Part shown: one piece after another, positions 1 to 8,670 of the stretch | Position numbering within the stretch: position 1 is the first letter of the stretch | Layout: each line of letters begins with the position of its first letter | Source: Parvibaculaceae bacterium | Lineage (GTDB): Bacteria > Pseudomonadota > Alphaproteobacteria > Parvibaculales > Parvibaculaceae | Direction of reading: 5' to 3' | Length of the DNA: 64,000 nucleotides | Assembly: GCA_028283765.1 (NCBI GenBank) | Contig: JAPWJY010000008.1 | Coordinates: 1,741,001 to 1,805,000 of the forward strand | Position numbers and translations under genes: made by a program | Notes under the pieces: generated by a model | Told to the model about the DNA's origin: nothing | Database searches by the model: none | Seen by the model: the letters and a program-made list of their open reading frames with translations, nothing else

Positions 1-1095
1 GGCGTCGGTATAGAAGCCGTTGAAGCCCGATTGCAGCGCCAGCGAATAGGCGCCGACAAGACCGACCTCGACCCAGTCCGTTTCATCAATGTCCGAGGGC
101 AGATGAAACGGGATCTGAAGATGATCGATCGAGTCGCAGGTCGGGCCGAAAATATGGAAAGGCACCAGTTCTCCCTCAAGCGTGCGCTTCCGTCCGATGG
201 CCCTTACCGGCGGATCGAGATAGCCGTCGCGCACTTCCGACAGGCAGCCATAGACCCCGTCATTGAGATAAAGGTCCTTCTCCTTGCGCAGGTGAACCTG
301 CGTCAGGATCGAGCAGCCATCGGCAACGAGCGCGCGGCCCGGTTCGCAGAACAGCCTGATGCCGAGCGCAAGGCGGTCGTTGGTTTTCGCGATCACGTCG
401 AAATAGGCGGAGAGCGGCGGAATGTCCTTTTTATAGTGCCCCGGAAATCCGCCGCCGATATCGAGATATTCGAGCGGCACCTGGGCGCGCGCCGCCACCT
501 TTGCGGCCAACTCCATGGCGACGCGGTAGGCGTCCGGGTCGATGCACTGGCTGCCGACGTGAAACGCGATCGCCGTCCTGCAGCCGCGCCGGTTCGCCTC
601 CCTGAGCAGCATCACCGCATCCGCCTCGTTCGCGCCGAACTTGGAGGAAAGATCATAAATGGCGCTGCCCTTGGGCGTGGCGATGCGCACCTCCACGATA
701 ATGTCGGTGCCGACAACCGCGTTCAGCTTGTCGAGTTCGCTGATGTGATCGACGACATAATCCTTGATGCCATAGACGCGGTTGGCGGAATCGAGCACGC
801 CACGTCCCTTGACCGGATGGTTGAAGTAGCAGTGCGCGTCATCGAAGAGTTCGCTGACCTTGGCGATCTCGGTCAGCGAGGCCGTGTCGAAATCCCGGAC
901 GCCCGCCTCATGAAAGGCTTTCAGCACAATCTCGTGCGGGTTGCATTTGACCGCATACATGACGGTGCCGGGGAAATTGTCGATGAACAGGCGCGCCCTG
1001 TCCTTGAGGACATCGGGGAAGATACAGAAGATCGGATAGGACGGGTCGAGCCTCGTAAGCACATCCTCAACGGACGCAAATCGCTGCACCTTCAT
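1..1095 (-). CDS. Type III PLP-dependent decarboxylase, ornithine/lysine decarboxylase-like (partial, runs off left edge)
   Basis: This gene encodes an alanine-racemase-fold PLP decarboxylase of the eukaryotic ornithine decarboxylase type, which makes putrescine or cadaverine in the cytoplasm. Reading the minus strand from ATG at 1095 gives 365 residues with no stop. Visible are the PLP lysine in AVKCN (K50), HVGSQ (H179), the phosphate-binding GGGFPG (214-219), EPGR (251-254), and GPTCDSID with the acid-catalyst Cys320 and Asp321. The late AYSLA..FNGF motif lies at 349-361, so only about 10-20 C-terminal residues are missing. An AGGAG ribosome-binding site precedes the start. It lies 25 bases downstream of the dehydrogenase gene on the same strand and is probably cotranscribed with it. 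Ornithine versus lysine versus carboxynorspermidine specificity cannot be settled here; GPTCDSID favours ornithine/lysine. Confidence 0.9.
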   Translation of the reverse strand, partial: MKVQRFASVEDVLTRLDPSYPIFCIFPDVLKDRARLFIDNFPGTVMYAVKCNPHEIVLKAFHEAGVRDFDTASLTEIAKVSELFDDAHCYFNHPVKGRGVLDSANRVYGIKDYVVDHISELDKLNAVVGTDIIVEVRIATPKGSAIYDLSSKFGANEADAVMLLREANRRGCRTAIAFHVGSQCIDPDAYRVAMELAAKVAARAQVPLEYLDIGGGFPGHYKKDIPPLSAYFDVIAKTNDRLALGIRLFCEPGRALVADGCSILTQVHLRKEKDLYLNDGVYGCLSEVRDGYLDPPVRAIGRKRTLEGELVPFHIFGPTCDSIDHLQIPFHLPSDIDETDWVEVGLVGAYSLALQSGFNGFYTDA

Positions 1096-1120
1096 CAGAT
1101 CTCCTCACAGGATGAAAACA

Positions 1121-2002
1121 TCATTTTTTCGCCGGTTGGCCGAGCCGGGCGATCAGGCTCGATGTATCCCACCTGCCGCCGCCCATAGACTGGACCTCCG
1201 CGTAGAATTGATCAACGAGAGCGGTCTGGGGCAGATGCGCGCCGTTGCGGCGCGCCTCATCGAGGCAGATGGCGAGATCCTTGCGCATCCAGTCGACGGC
1301 GAAGCCGTGGTTGAACGCGCCCGCGATCATGGTCTTGTAGCGGTTTTCCATCTGCCAGGACTGGGCGGCTCCCCTGGAAATCACCTCCACCACGGCGGCG
1401 GCGTCGAGGCCTGCGGCCTGCGCGAAATGGATGCCCTCGGAAAGCGCCTGCACCAGCCCCGAAATGCAGATCTGGTTGACCATCTTGGTCAACTGGCCCG
1501 AGCCCGAAGGCCCCATCAGCCGGACCGAGCGGGCAAAGCTCGCGATCAGCGGCTCGGCGCGGGCATAGGCCGCCTCGTCGCCCCCCACCATCACGGTGAG
1601 AACGCCGTTTTCGGCGCCCGCCTGCCCGCCCGAGACGGGAGCATCCAGAAAGCCGAGACCCGGCACCTGCGCGGCCTGCGCCAGTTCGCGGGCGACCGTC
1701 GCCGACGCCGTGGTGTGGTCGACGAACAGCGCGCCCTTCTTCATGGCGGCGAAAGCCCCGTCCGCGCCCACCGTCACTGAGCGTAGATCATCGTCATTGC
1801 CGACGCAGGCGAACACGAAATCGGCATCCGCGGCGGCCTGGGCAGGGGTCGGGGCCGAAAGGCCGCCATGCTTTTCAACCCAGAGCGCCGCTTTCGCCGC
1901 CGTCCTGTTATAGACGGTCACCTCATGGCCCGCGGCCTTCAGATGTCCCGCCATGGGAAAGCCCATGACACCCAAACCCAGAAACGCGACGCGCTCGCCC
2001 AT
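1121..2002 (-). CDS. NAD(P)-dependent beta-hydroxyacid dehydrogenase (3-hydroxyisobutyrate dehydrogenase / tartronate semialdehyde reductase family)
   Basis: This 293-residue cytoplasmic oxidoreductase belongs to the 3-hydroxyisobutyrate dehydrogenase family, which oxidises beta-hydroxyacids or reduces the semialdehydes. The N-terminal Rossmann motif GLGVMG spans residues 9-14. The substrate-binding DAPVSGG sits at 120-126, and the catalytic lysine is in GSGQLTKMVNQ (K173, with N177). Length is normal for the family. An N-R-T sequence follows beta-2 (YNRT, 31-34), which is usual for NADP-leaning members, but cofactor choice remains inference. It is upstream of the ornithine-decarboxylase-like gene in the same orientation with a 25-base gap, and divergent from the penicillin acylase gene. 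Substrate is unknown: hydroxyisobutyrate, tartronate semialdehyde and succinic semialdehyde are all possible. Confidence 0.88.
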   Translation of the reverse strand: MGERVAFLGLGVMGFPMAGHLKAAGHEVTVYNRTAAKAALWVEKHGGLSAPTPAQAAADADFVFACVGNDDDLRSVTVGADGAFAAMKKGALFVDHTTASATVARELAQAAQVPGLGFLDAPVSGGQAGAENGVLTVMVGGDEAAYARAEPLIASFARSVRLMGPSGSGQLTKMVNQICISGLVQALSEGIHFAQAAGLDAAAVVEVISRGAAQSWQMENRYKTMIAGAFNHGFAVDWMRKDLAICLDEARRNGAHLPQTALVDQFYAEVQSMGGGRWDTSSLIARLGQPAKK

Positions 2003-2066
2003 GTCTTGTAGTCTCCATCACCCGGAACAAAGTTCAGGGCCAAGGTCTAACAGGTTGCAAGGTTCG

Positions 2067-4433
2067 ATGGCAAAACAGGCCCTGAAGAAAATGGCGAAAT
2101 GGACCTTCTTCACGGTCCTTGCGCTGGCCGGGCTTGCGGGGCTCGGCGCGGGTTATTTCTACGTGCAGGCCTTGCGTTCCGTGGCCGGCTGGAACGGGGC
2201 GCACCGCCTGCCCGGCCTTGAAGCCCCGGTGGACGTGGTGCGCGACGCCCACGGGGTTCCGCACATCTATGCCCAAAACCTTAAGGATGCGCTCCATGCC
2301 CTTGGCTATGTCCATGCGCAGGACCGGCTCTGGCAGATGGAGCTGTTCCGCCGGGCGGGCGCGGGAAGGCTGTCGGAGCTTTTCGGCGGCACCACGCTTT
2401 CCCTCGACAGATATATGCGCACCTTCGGTTTCGCCGCCGCGGCCCGCGATACCTACGGGCGGCTGAACGATGAGGATCGCGGCCTGCTCGATGCCTATGC
2501 CCAGGGCGTGAACACCTATATCACCACCGGCGACAAGCCGCTCCCTCCTGAATTCCAGCTCCTGTTCGCCTCGCCCGAACCGTGGCGGGCAACCGACAGC
2601 ATCATGCTGGTGAAGGTGCTGGGCCTGATGCTGTCCGGCAACGCCCGCGATGAGGTCACCCGCGCGGATATGATGAAAAAACTCAGCCCCGCCGCATTGA
2701 GCGAATTCTGGCCAGCCTATCCCGTCGGCGCGCCGGTTACGCTGGCGCTGGCGGGCGCGGATTTGCGCACTCTTTTCCCCGGTTTCGTGCCGAAGGGCGC
2801 CTCCAATGAATGGGTTCTGGGCGGCAGGCGCACGGCGAGCGGCAAGCCGATCCTCGCCAACGATCCGCATCTGGGAATGCTGGCCCCCTCGCTCTGGTAT
2901 CTCGCCCATCTTTCGACGCCGCAGGGCAATATCGTCGGCGCGACGGTGCCGGGCCTGCCAAGCGTCCTGCTTGGCCGCAACGACCGGATCGCCTGGGGCG
3001 ACACGACCACGGGCGCGGATACGCAGGACCTCTATATCGAGAAATTGAACCCGGACAATCCGGCCCAATATCTCGCCCCCGATGGCTGGAAGCCCTTCGC
3101 CATACGCCACGAGACCATCCATGTCCGCTTCGGCAAGGACGAAGATTACGCCGTGCGCTCGACCCGGCATGGTCCGGTCATGCCCTATGCGGGCAAGCCT
3201 GCGTCGGATGACACCGTGCTGGCCATGGCCTGGGCGATGATGGGCACCGGCGATCTCACCATATCGGCGGGCATGAAGCTCGCCACCGCCCGCGACTGGT
3301 CCGAATTCAACGAGGCGCTGCGCAATTACCGTGGCCCGATCCAGAACATGGCCTATGCGGACGTGGCGGGAAATATCGGCCTTGTCAGTCCCGGCCTCAT
3401 CCCGGTGCGCGGCCCCGGCAATGAGGGCCATGGTCTGGTGCCCGTGCGCGGCGACCTCTCGCAGAACGACTGGACCGGCTTCATTCCGTTCGACGCCCTG
3501 CCCCGCAGCTACAACCCGGCGTCGGGCATGATCGTCAACGCCAACAACAGGGTCGTGCCTGACAGCTATCCTTATGTCGTCACCAACGACTGGCCCCCGG
3601 CGGAACGGGCGGAGCGCATCATCCAGTTGCTGGAGAGCAAGGAGCTTCAGGACACCTCCAGCACCCGCGCCATGCAGATGGACAATGTCTCGCTTTTTGC
3701 TGTCAAAACCCTGCCAAAGCTGCTCGAAACCGTGCCCGCAAATGCCCTTTCCGGGCAGGCGCTGGCCCTGCTCGGCGGGTGGAACGGCAGCTATGACCGC
3801 GACCGCCCTGAACCGCTGATTTTCACAGGCTGGATGCGCGGTTTTTCGCGCGCCATCACCGGCAACATGCTTGGGGAAAAAGCCATCGCCGACGCCGATA
3901 TCCGCGAACCGCTCATCATGTCCGTTCTGGGACAGACCGCCTCGGACTGGTGCGACAATTCCGGCCAGAAGAAACCCGCCCCCTGCGCCCCGCTCCTCTC
4001 ATCGGCATTGGCGCAGGCGCTGAAGGAGCTGTCAGCCGCCTATGGCGCCGATCCGGCCGCATGGCGCTGGGGCGAGGCCCATCCGGTCTGGAACCGGCAT
4101 TTTCCGGGCACCATGGTGCCCTTGTTGCGGCTCTGGTTCGATGTCGAGCGGCCCTCGTCCGGCGGGGCTGAAACCATCGACCGGGGCGGCTTTTCCGCCT
4201 CGGGTGCAAGGCCCTACGCCAATATCCATGCGGCGGGCTACCGCGCGATCTATGACCTCTCGGACCTCGACCGTTCGCTCTACATGATCACGACGGGCCA
4301 GTCGGGAAACCCCGCCTCTCCCCATTATGACGACATGGCCGGCGGCTGGGCTGATGGAGCGATGATCATGATCCCAACAGGGCGCGCAGCGGCAGAGGCG
4401 GGAGCGACCGGCATCATGAAGCTCACGCCCTGA
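2067..4433 (+). CDS. Penicillin acylase family amidohydrolase (Ntn hydrolase), membrane-anchored precursor
   Basis: The 788-residue product is a penicillin-acylase-family N-terminal-nucleophile hydrolase, a group that splits beta-lactam side chains, acyl-homoserine lactones or related amides outside the cytoplasm. The autoprocessing site is visible as GASNEWVLGG, where Ser246 would become the new N-terminal nucleophile of the beta chain. It is followed by the family signature TASGKPILANDPHL. A hydrophobic segment at about residues 12-33 acts as signal or anchor; I see no clear signal peptidase site. The start at 2067 was chosen because it immediately precedes a basic stretch and this segment; an in-frame upstream start at 1953 would add an unconvincing basic tail overlapping the divergent dehydrogenase. 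It converges on the TonB-like gene, 8 bases away. Natural substrate is unknown. Confidence 0.9.
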   Translation: MAKQALKKMAKWTFFTVLALAGLAGLGAGYFYVQALRSVAGWNGAHRLPGLEAPVDVVRDAHGVPHIYAQNLKDALHALGYVHAQDRLWQMELFRRAGAGRLSELFGGTTLSLDRYMRTFGFAAAARDTYGRLNDEDRGLLDAYAQGVNTYITTGDKPLPPEFQLLFASPEPWRATDSIMLVKVLGLMLSGNARDEVTRADMMKKLSPAALSEFWPAYPVGAPVTLALAGADLRTLFPGFVPKGASNEWVLGGRRTASGKPILANDPHLGMLAPSLWYLAHLSTPQGNIVGATVPGLPSVLLGRNDRIAWGDTTTGADTQDLYIEKLNPDNPAQYLAPDGWKPFAIRHETIHVRFGKDEDYAVRSTRHGPVMPYAGKPASDDTVLAMAWAMMGTGDLTISAGMKLATARDWSEFNEALRNYRGPIQNMAYADVAGNIGLVSPGLIPVRGPGNEGHGLVPVRGDLSQNDWTGFIPFDALPRSYNPASGMIVNANNRVVPDSYPYVVTNDWPPAERAERIIQLLESKELQDTSSTRAMQMDNVSLFAVKTLPKLLETVPANALSGQALALLGGWNGSYDRDRPEPLIFTGWMRGFSRAITGNMLGEKAIADADIREPLIMSVLGQTASDWCDNSGQKKPAPCAPLLSSALAQALKELSAAYGADPAAWRWGEAHPVWNRHFPGTMVPLLRLWFDVERPSSGGAETIDRGGFSASGARPYANIHAAGYRAIYDLSDLDRSLYMITTGQSGNPASPHYDDMAGGWADGAMIMIPTGRAAAEAGATGIMKLTP

Positions 4434-4441
4434 ATAACCTG

Positions 4442-5383
4442 CTATTCCATCGTGCCCTGCGCCGCCAGTTGCCCCTGCGCGCACAGCAGGCTCGAACCGA
4501 GCCCGCATTCGGCGTAATAGAACCGGATCGTCGATCCATCGACGGTAACGTCGTAACAGTTCTTCGTGTTGTACTGAATGTCTTCCGACTGATGGCACCA
4601 GCGATTGCCCTCAATCCACCATCTGCCCTTGCCGCTTTTCTCGTCCGTCGACGAGTAGAGGTCGTGGCCGGTCTGGTAGTAGTAGGCGGTGACGTCCACG
4701 TCGGTCGAGCCATCCGCGTTGAGCTTGATCGTGCTGTTGATAAGCCGGTTCGAGTTCGCCTGCTGGACCCGGCCGATCTCAAGCTTGAACCCGTGCCCGA
4801 CCATGCGCTCGCGCACCTCCTGCGCGGTCAGCTTGCGGCCCTTCTTGGGCGGCAGCGGCAGGCCGTTGATGCCCTTCTCCACCCCCGCGCCGGACCCTTG
4901 CCCCGTGCCAGTGCCGGCGCCGCCCGCCGGAGTCGAACTGCTCTTGCCATCGGCCGCGCCATAGACCGCCTCCGGCGTCCCCTTGCCGAAACCGGCGGCG
5001 ACCGACGGCAGGACCGGCGCGGCGCTGGCCTGCGGCCGGGGCTGCCTTGCCACCTTCTGGACGGCCCTTGCCTGCTTTACGACCTGCGGCTTGGGCTGCG
5101 GAGCCTCCTTCACCTGCGAGCGTGGATGCATGGGCGCCGTCACTTTCGGCGCGGCGGCCGCGGCAGGTGCTTTCGCCTGTGCATGGACCAGCGTCACTTC
5201 CAGCGCCTTGCCGGTTCCCTCGCCCGCCTTGCGGCCGGAACCGCCGCCAAGCTGCACGCCTGTCAGAATCAGGAACAGGAGCAAAAGCCCGTGGACAAGC
5301 CCCGAGGCCAGCGTGCTCGCGCGCTGACGGTCCTTGCTGTGGGGCTCTCTGAAGGCCCAGTTGACATCAGCAATCATCGCCAT
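4442..5383 (-). CDS. TonB-like anchored protein with a cysteine-containing C-terminal domain, function unknown
   Basis: I do not recognise this 313-residue protein as a named family. It has a short cytoplasmic N-terminus, one membrane helix at about residues 26-43, then an Ala/Pro/Lys-rich linker (about 60-150) like those of TonB or TolA, and a Gly/Thr-rich hinge. The C-terminal 120 residues begin with KGRKLTAQEVRERM and contain the aromatic strand pattern GRWWIEGNRWC and four cysteines. This resembles small DUF995-type periplasmic domains rather than the TonB C-terminal fold; the resemblance is an impression, not a search. It is therefore probably an inner-membrane protein with a periplasmic sensor or binding domain. 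It is divergent from a MarR regulator across 127 bases, which could control it. Confidence 0.7.
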   Translation of the reverse strand: MAMIADVNWAFREPHSKDRQRASTLASGLVHGLLLLFLILTGVQLGGGSGRKAGEGTGKALEVTLVHAQAKAPAAAAAPKVTAPMHPRSQVKEAPQPKPQVVKQARAVQKVARQPRPQASAAPVLPSVAAGFGKGTPEAVYGAADGKSSSTPAGGAGTGTGQGSGAGVEKGINGLPLPPKKGRKLTAQEVRERMVGHGFKLEIGRVQQANSNRLINSTIKLNADGSTDVDVTAYYYQTGHDLYSSTDEKSGKGRWWIEGNRWCHQSEDIQYNTKNCYDVTVDGSTIRFYYAECGLGSSLLCAQGQLAAQGTME

Positions 5384-5510
5384 GCTCTCTCCCTTTCACA
5401 TGGCTCCACGCATGACGCATGGCTTTGACAGGCTGGCGCGGTATAATTCATTAAAATGATGTCGCGCTCATTTTTTAGTAAATCATACTTACGAAAACAC
5501 CCGGGGCCCT

Positions 5511-6080
5511 GTGCGTCAAGAGAGCGGTTTCGGCAAGGCGGCGGGGTATTACAGCATGGCGATTGAGGATGCAGGGGCCGAGGTGGCGGTTTCAGCGGAA
5601 TTGACGGGTAAAACGGCCCGCCACCCTGATGAACGCCTGGCCCCGCAATATTTCGTCCAGCTCATCACCCAGCTCGGCGATCTGCTCAGCACGATCTATG
5701 ACCGCCGCACCAATCTCAGCCGGAACCAGACGCGAATCATCATGACGCTCTATGAGGCCGACGGGCAGACCCAGACGGAACTGGCCAACCAGCTCCACAT
5801 GCACAAGGTCTCCATCGGCATCCATCTGACGGAGCTTGAAGCGCTCGGGCTGATCGAGCGCCGCAGCCACCCGACCGACGGCCGGGCGAAATGCATCTAC
5901 CTGACTCCGCTGGTCTATGAGCGGGCCGAATCGGGCCGCCAGCGTTATGCCGAGATTCATGAACGCGGCGCGGAAGGCATTCCGACCGGGCTTTATCTCG
6001 CCATGATCGAGGCTATCGGCCGGATGCGCGACAATCTGATCGCGCTCGACGAGGAAGACCGGAAGAAAAACCGGCCATGA
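5511..6080 (+). CDS. MarR-family transcriptional regulator
   Basis: The protein is a cytoplasmic winged-helix DNA-binding dimer of the MarR family, usually a repressor relieved by small phenolic or oxidising ligands. The core runs from LSRNQTRIIMTLYEADGQTQ through the recognition helix region HMHKVSIGIHLTELEALGLIERR to the wing with the family DxR pattern (PTDGRAKCIYLT). Length is 189 residues from GTG at 5511 or 174 from ATG at 5556; neither has a strong ribosome-binding site, so the start is uncertain. It faces the TonB-like gene head to head, and an imperfect GTAA...TTAC dyad lies in the shared 127-base region near 5480-5495. Autoregulation and control of that neighbour are inference. Confidence 0.88.
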   Translation: MRQESGFGKAAGYYSMAIEDAGAEVAVSAELTGKTARHPDERLAPQYFVQLITQLGDLLSTIYDRRTNLSRNQTRIIMTLYEADGQTQTELANQLHMHKVSIGIHLTELEALGLIERRSHPTDGRAKCIYLTPLVYERAESGRQRYAEIHERGAEGIPTGLYLAMIEAIGRMRDNLIALDEEDRKKNRP

Positions 6081-6101
6081 TAATCCCTGTAATCCCCGCG
6101 C

Positions 6102-6581
6102 CTATTTCGGCAGGGCGTGATAGGCGCCGCGATGATAGAGCAGCGGACGGCCCTCTTCCTTGTGGTCGAAGCCGATGACTTCACCGATCATGATGATGTG
6201 GTCGCCCGCCTCATGGCGCGCATAGACCTTGCACTCGAAATGGGCGAGCGCCTCCGCCAGATAGGGAACGCCCGTTTCGCCCGCGCGGACGCCGATCCCG
6301 GCCAGCGAATGATCGCCGCGCCGGGAAAGCTGGTTGGACGTTTCCTGATGATCCTCATGCAGGATATTCACGGTGAAATGCTCGCACCGCTCGAAAACCG
6401 GCAGCGTGTCGGAACCCTTGTCGAGGCACCACAGCAGCAGGGGCGGCTCAAGCGAAACCGAGGAAAAGGAATTGACCGTGATGCCGAGGGGCTCGCGGCC
6501 CTCGATCCGGGTCGTAATCACCACCACGCCGGTGGTGAACCAGCCGAGCGCATTGCGGAACCGGCGCTTTTCGTCAGACAT
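6102..6581 (-). CDS. Flavin reductase-like domain protein (FMN-binding split barrel)
   Basis: This 159-residue protein has the flavin reductase fold used by the small component of two-component monooxygenases (HpaC-type), which supplies reduced FMN or FAD in the cytoplasm. Typical motifs are ALGWFTTGVVVITT near the N-terminus, GITVNSFSSVSLEPPLLLWCL (the T-NSF-S-VSL-PP-L core), a middle FTVNIL, and the late HIIMIGEVIGF with a terminal LLYHRGAYHAL. I chose the ATG at 6581 because it has an AGGTTGAG ribosome-binding site and gives the normal family length; longer in-frame reading adds a low-quality leader. No oxygenase partner is adjacent. A GATTAT/ATAATC dyad lies 37 bases upstream of the start. 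Confidence 0.88.
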   Translation of the reverse strand: MSDEKRRFRNALGWFTTGVVVITTRIEGREPLGITVNSFSSVSLEPPLLLWCLDKGSDTLPVFERCEHFTVNILHEDHQETSNQLSRRGDHSLAGIGVRAGETGVPYLAEALAHFECKVYARHEAGDHIIMIGEVIGFDHKEEGRPLLYHRGAYHALPK

Positions 6582-6617
6582 CTTGCTCAACCTTCTTGCC
6601 CGGATACGCGAACACGG

Positions 6618-6635
6618 GATTATCATGCCATAATC
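6618..6635. promoter_or_regulatory. Inverted repeat upstream of the flavin reductase gene, possible operator
   Basis: Perfect 6-base arms GATTAT and ATAATC are separated by six bases, 37 bases upstream of the flavin reductase start and within the region shared with the divergent RDD gene. Position fits an operator, but 6-base arms arise by chance fairly often, so this is tentative. Confidence 0.3.
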
Positions 6636-6778
6636 ATGGTCAGGCCGAGCGTTCCGGCCCTGTTTCCATTTGGCCCCGCTCTGAGTAATACGCATAGCCG
6701 GTTTTTGGCAAATCCATTTGCATGCACCGGAACCGGACCATCCGGCTTCCCATCTCTTCCCGAATATCGGACCCGAAA

Positions 6779-7273
6779 ATGACAAATTCCGGCAAACCCA
6801 TCATCATCGACGCCGAACCCGAAAGCGGCGGGCGGAGCCGCGAGGAGAAATACGGCCTGACGCCGCAGGCCTTCGAGGGCATCCTGAGCGCCCGCATCTT
6901 CGCCTTCCTGATCGACCTCGCCCTTCTCGGGGTTGTCATGATCGCCGTGCTGTTCGTGTCGCTCCTGATCGGCATCCTCAGCTTCGGCCTGATCTGGCCG
7001 GGCCAAACCCTCGTCTGGATCGTGGTGCTGGCCTATTTCACGCTGGCGCTGGGCGGGCCTTGGTCGGCCACCGCCGGCATGCGCTTCATGGGCATCGAGA
7101 TGCTGACCGTGGAGGGTCTCAGGCCCGGCTATCTCCGGGCCTTTCTCCACACCGCCCTCTATTTCGTCACCGCCGGCGTGGTCATCCTGCTGCTCATCCC
7201 GTTTTTCAACGAGCGCCGCCGCTGCCTTCATGATTTCATCTGCGGCACGATCTATTTGCGCCGCTTTGCCTGA
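6779..7273 (+). CDS. RDD-family integral membrane protein
   Basis: The 164-residue product is a small inner-membrane protein of the RDD family, whose members are often linked to ion homeostasis or to uncharacterised transport. The family Arg-Asp pair is visible in [15 protein letters not shown] at the start of the first hydrophobic hairpin, and the second conserved Asp in [12 protein letters not shown] near the C-terminus. Three hydrophobic stretches are evident at roughly residues 37-65, 72-95 and 122-145. ATG at 6779 gives the usual cytoplasmic N-terminus of about 35 residues; an in-frame ATG at 6722 is less convincing. The next gene, bpt, follows after 47 bases in the same direction, and the pair is probably cotranscribed. 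Function is unknown. Confidence 0.85.
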   Translation: MTNSGKPIIIDAEPESGGRSREEKYGLTPQAFEGILSARIFAFLIDLALLGVVMIAVLFVSLLIGILSFGLIWPGQTLVWIVVLAYFTLALGGPWSATAGMRFMGIEMLTVEGLRPGYLRAFLHTALYFVTAGVVILLLIPFFNERRRCLHDFICGTIYLRRFA

Positions 7274-7320
7274 GTCCCTATTCTGCTGAAAGGGCATCTG
7301 GCAGGAGCATCAGACGGACT

Positions 7321-8079
7321 GTGACAGAGCACGACAGCAAGCGTCTTCCCCAGTTCTACATCACGACGCCCCAGCCGTGTCCCTATCTGGCCGGTCTTTA
7401 TGAGCGCAAGGTCTTCACCCACCTGCTCAACAACAGCCCGATCGAACTCAACGACATGCTGAGCCAGTCCGGCTTCCGCCGCAGCCAGAATATCGCCTAC
7501 AGGCCTGCCTGCGACGGTTGCAACGCCTGCGTTTCGGTCAGGATCGTGGCCGCCGACTTCAAGCCCGAGGGCAGTTTCCGCCGCGTTCTCCAGCGCAACG
7601 AGGATGTGCGCGCGACCATGCGCCCGGCCCAGGCCACCTCCGAACAGTTTTCCCTGCTGCGCGGCTACCTGGACGAGCGGCACTGGGACGGCGGCATGGC
7701 CGACATGACCATGCTCGACTACCAGTCCATGGTCGAGGATACGACCATCCGCACCTCCATCATCGAATACCGGGTGCCGAAAACGGAGGACGGGACTGTC
7801 GTTGGGCGCTCCTCGCAGGGCCGGCTCATCGCCGCCGCCCTGACCGACATGCTGAGCGACGGGCTCTCCATGGTCTACAGCTTCTATGAGCCCGACGAGA
7901 CCCAGCGCAGCCTCGGCACCTACATGATCCTCGATCATGTGCGCCGCGCGCTGGCGCTGGGGCTTCCCTATGTCTATCTGGGCTACTGGGTCGACGGCTC
8001 GAAAAAGATGGCCTACAAAGCCCGCTTCAAGCCGCTCGAAGCGCTCGGCCCCGAAGGCTGGCAGCTTCTCGAAAAATAA
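7321..8079 (+). CDS. bpt: Aspartate/glutamate leucyltransferase (arginyltransferase-family, Bpt)
   Basis: This 252-residue enzyme belongs to the arginyl/leucyl-tRNA-protein transferase family. The bacterial Bpt branch adds leucine from tRNA to proteins starting with Asp or Glu, marking them for ClpS/ClpAP degradation. The N-terminal ATE domain shows [20 protein letters not shown] (C20) and the cysteine cluster ACDGCNAC (C64, C67, C70). The GNAT-like C-terminal domain is marked by [15 protein letters not shown]-type sequence and [20 protein letters not shown]. The start is GTG at 7321. It sits between the RDD gene and a small anchored protein in one apparent operon. The Bpt-versus-Ate assignment follows the known distribution in proteobacteria, not a direct test. 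Confidence 0.88.
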   Translation: MTEHDSKRLPQFYITTPQPCPYLAGLYERKVFTHLLNNSPIELNDMLSQSGFRRSQNIAYRPACDGCNACVSVRIVAADFKPEGSFRRVLQRNEDVRATMRPAQATSEQFSLLRGYLDERHWDGGMADMTMLDYQSMVEDTTIRTSIIEYRVPKTEDGTVVGRSSQGRLIAAALTDMLSDGLSMVYSFYEPDETQRSLGTYMILDHVRRALALGLPYVYLGYWVDGSKKMAYKARFKPLEALGPEGWQLLEK

Positions 8080-8109
8080 GCGGCGCCCGAACGACGCAGG
8101 AAGCTATCC

Positions 8110-8598
8110 ATGGCAAAGCCGCCCCTGAAAGACGCCGGAGAGACCGGCCGGCGCATGATGTTCATGAGCCTGCTGATCCTCGCCACGGGCATCTTCGCCG
8201 CCTATCTCTCCTATACCGGCGCGATAAACCTCGGCAATCCGGTCGACCTCGCCATCAGCGTCAACCAGCCCATGCCCATCGACGCGCTGCGTCCGACGGC
8301 GGACCTCGATGTGACCGTGAAGCTGCAAAATAATGAAAACAAGGTGCTGACCCTCACTGCGCCGGATTCATGCAGCATCTTCCGCTGGATTCTGGTCGAT
8401 CCGTCCGGGGAATTCGTGCAGTCGGGCATCAGCGACAACTGCCCGGACGTGCGCATCACGCGCTTTGTCGAGGCGAAGCAGTCGCTTGAAGAAACCTATC
8501 CCCTGCCGCTCGACACCCGCCGGGTCAAACCGGGCGATTATGCCCTGCTGATCCGCTACTGGGGCTATGAGGACCGGGTAAAGCTCACACTGAAATAG
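8110..8598 (+). CDS. Single-pass membrane protein with predicted periplasmic beta-sandwich (BsuPI-like), function unknown
   Basis: The 162-residue protein has a short basic N-terminus, one membrane helix at about residues 16-36, and an all-beta outer domain. The periodic strands (LDVTVKLQNNENKVLTLT, CSIFRWILVDPSG, SLEETYPLPLD, GDYALLIRYWGYEDRVKLTLK) resemble the Ig-like fold of intracellular proteinase inhibitors (BsuPI); this is a by-eye fold guess. Two cysteines (in PDSCSIF and SDNCPDV) could form a disulfide outside the cytoplasm. It begins 30 bases after bpt on the same strand, so it is likely the last gene of the RDD-bpt operon, and it converges on parC. No function can be assigned. Confidence 0.75.
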   Translation: MAKPPLKDAGETGRRMMFMSLLILATGIFAAYLSYTGAINLGNPVDLAISVNQPMPIDALRPTADLDVTVKLQNNENKVLTLTAPDSCSIFRWILVDPSGEFVQSGISDNCPDVRITRFVEAKQSLEETYPLPLDTRRVKPGDYALLIRYWGYEDRVKLTLK

Positions 8599-8670
8599 AC
8601 CGTGAACGGATACCCCTTCTTCCCCTCCCCCTCGCCCCTTCCAAAGGGAGAGTGACCTGAGCCAGGGCTC

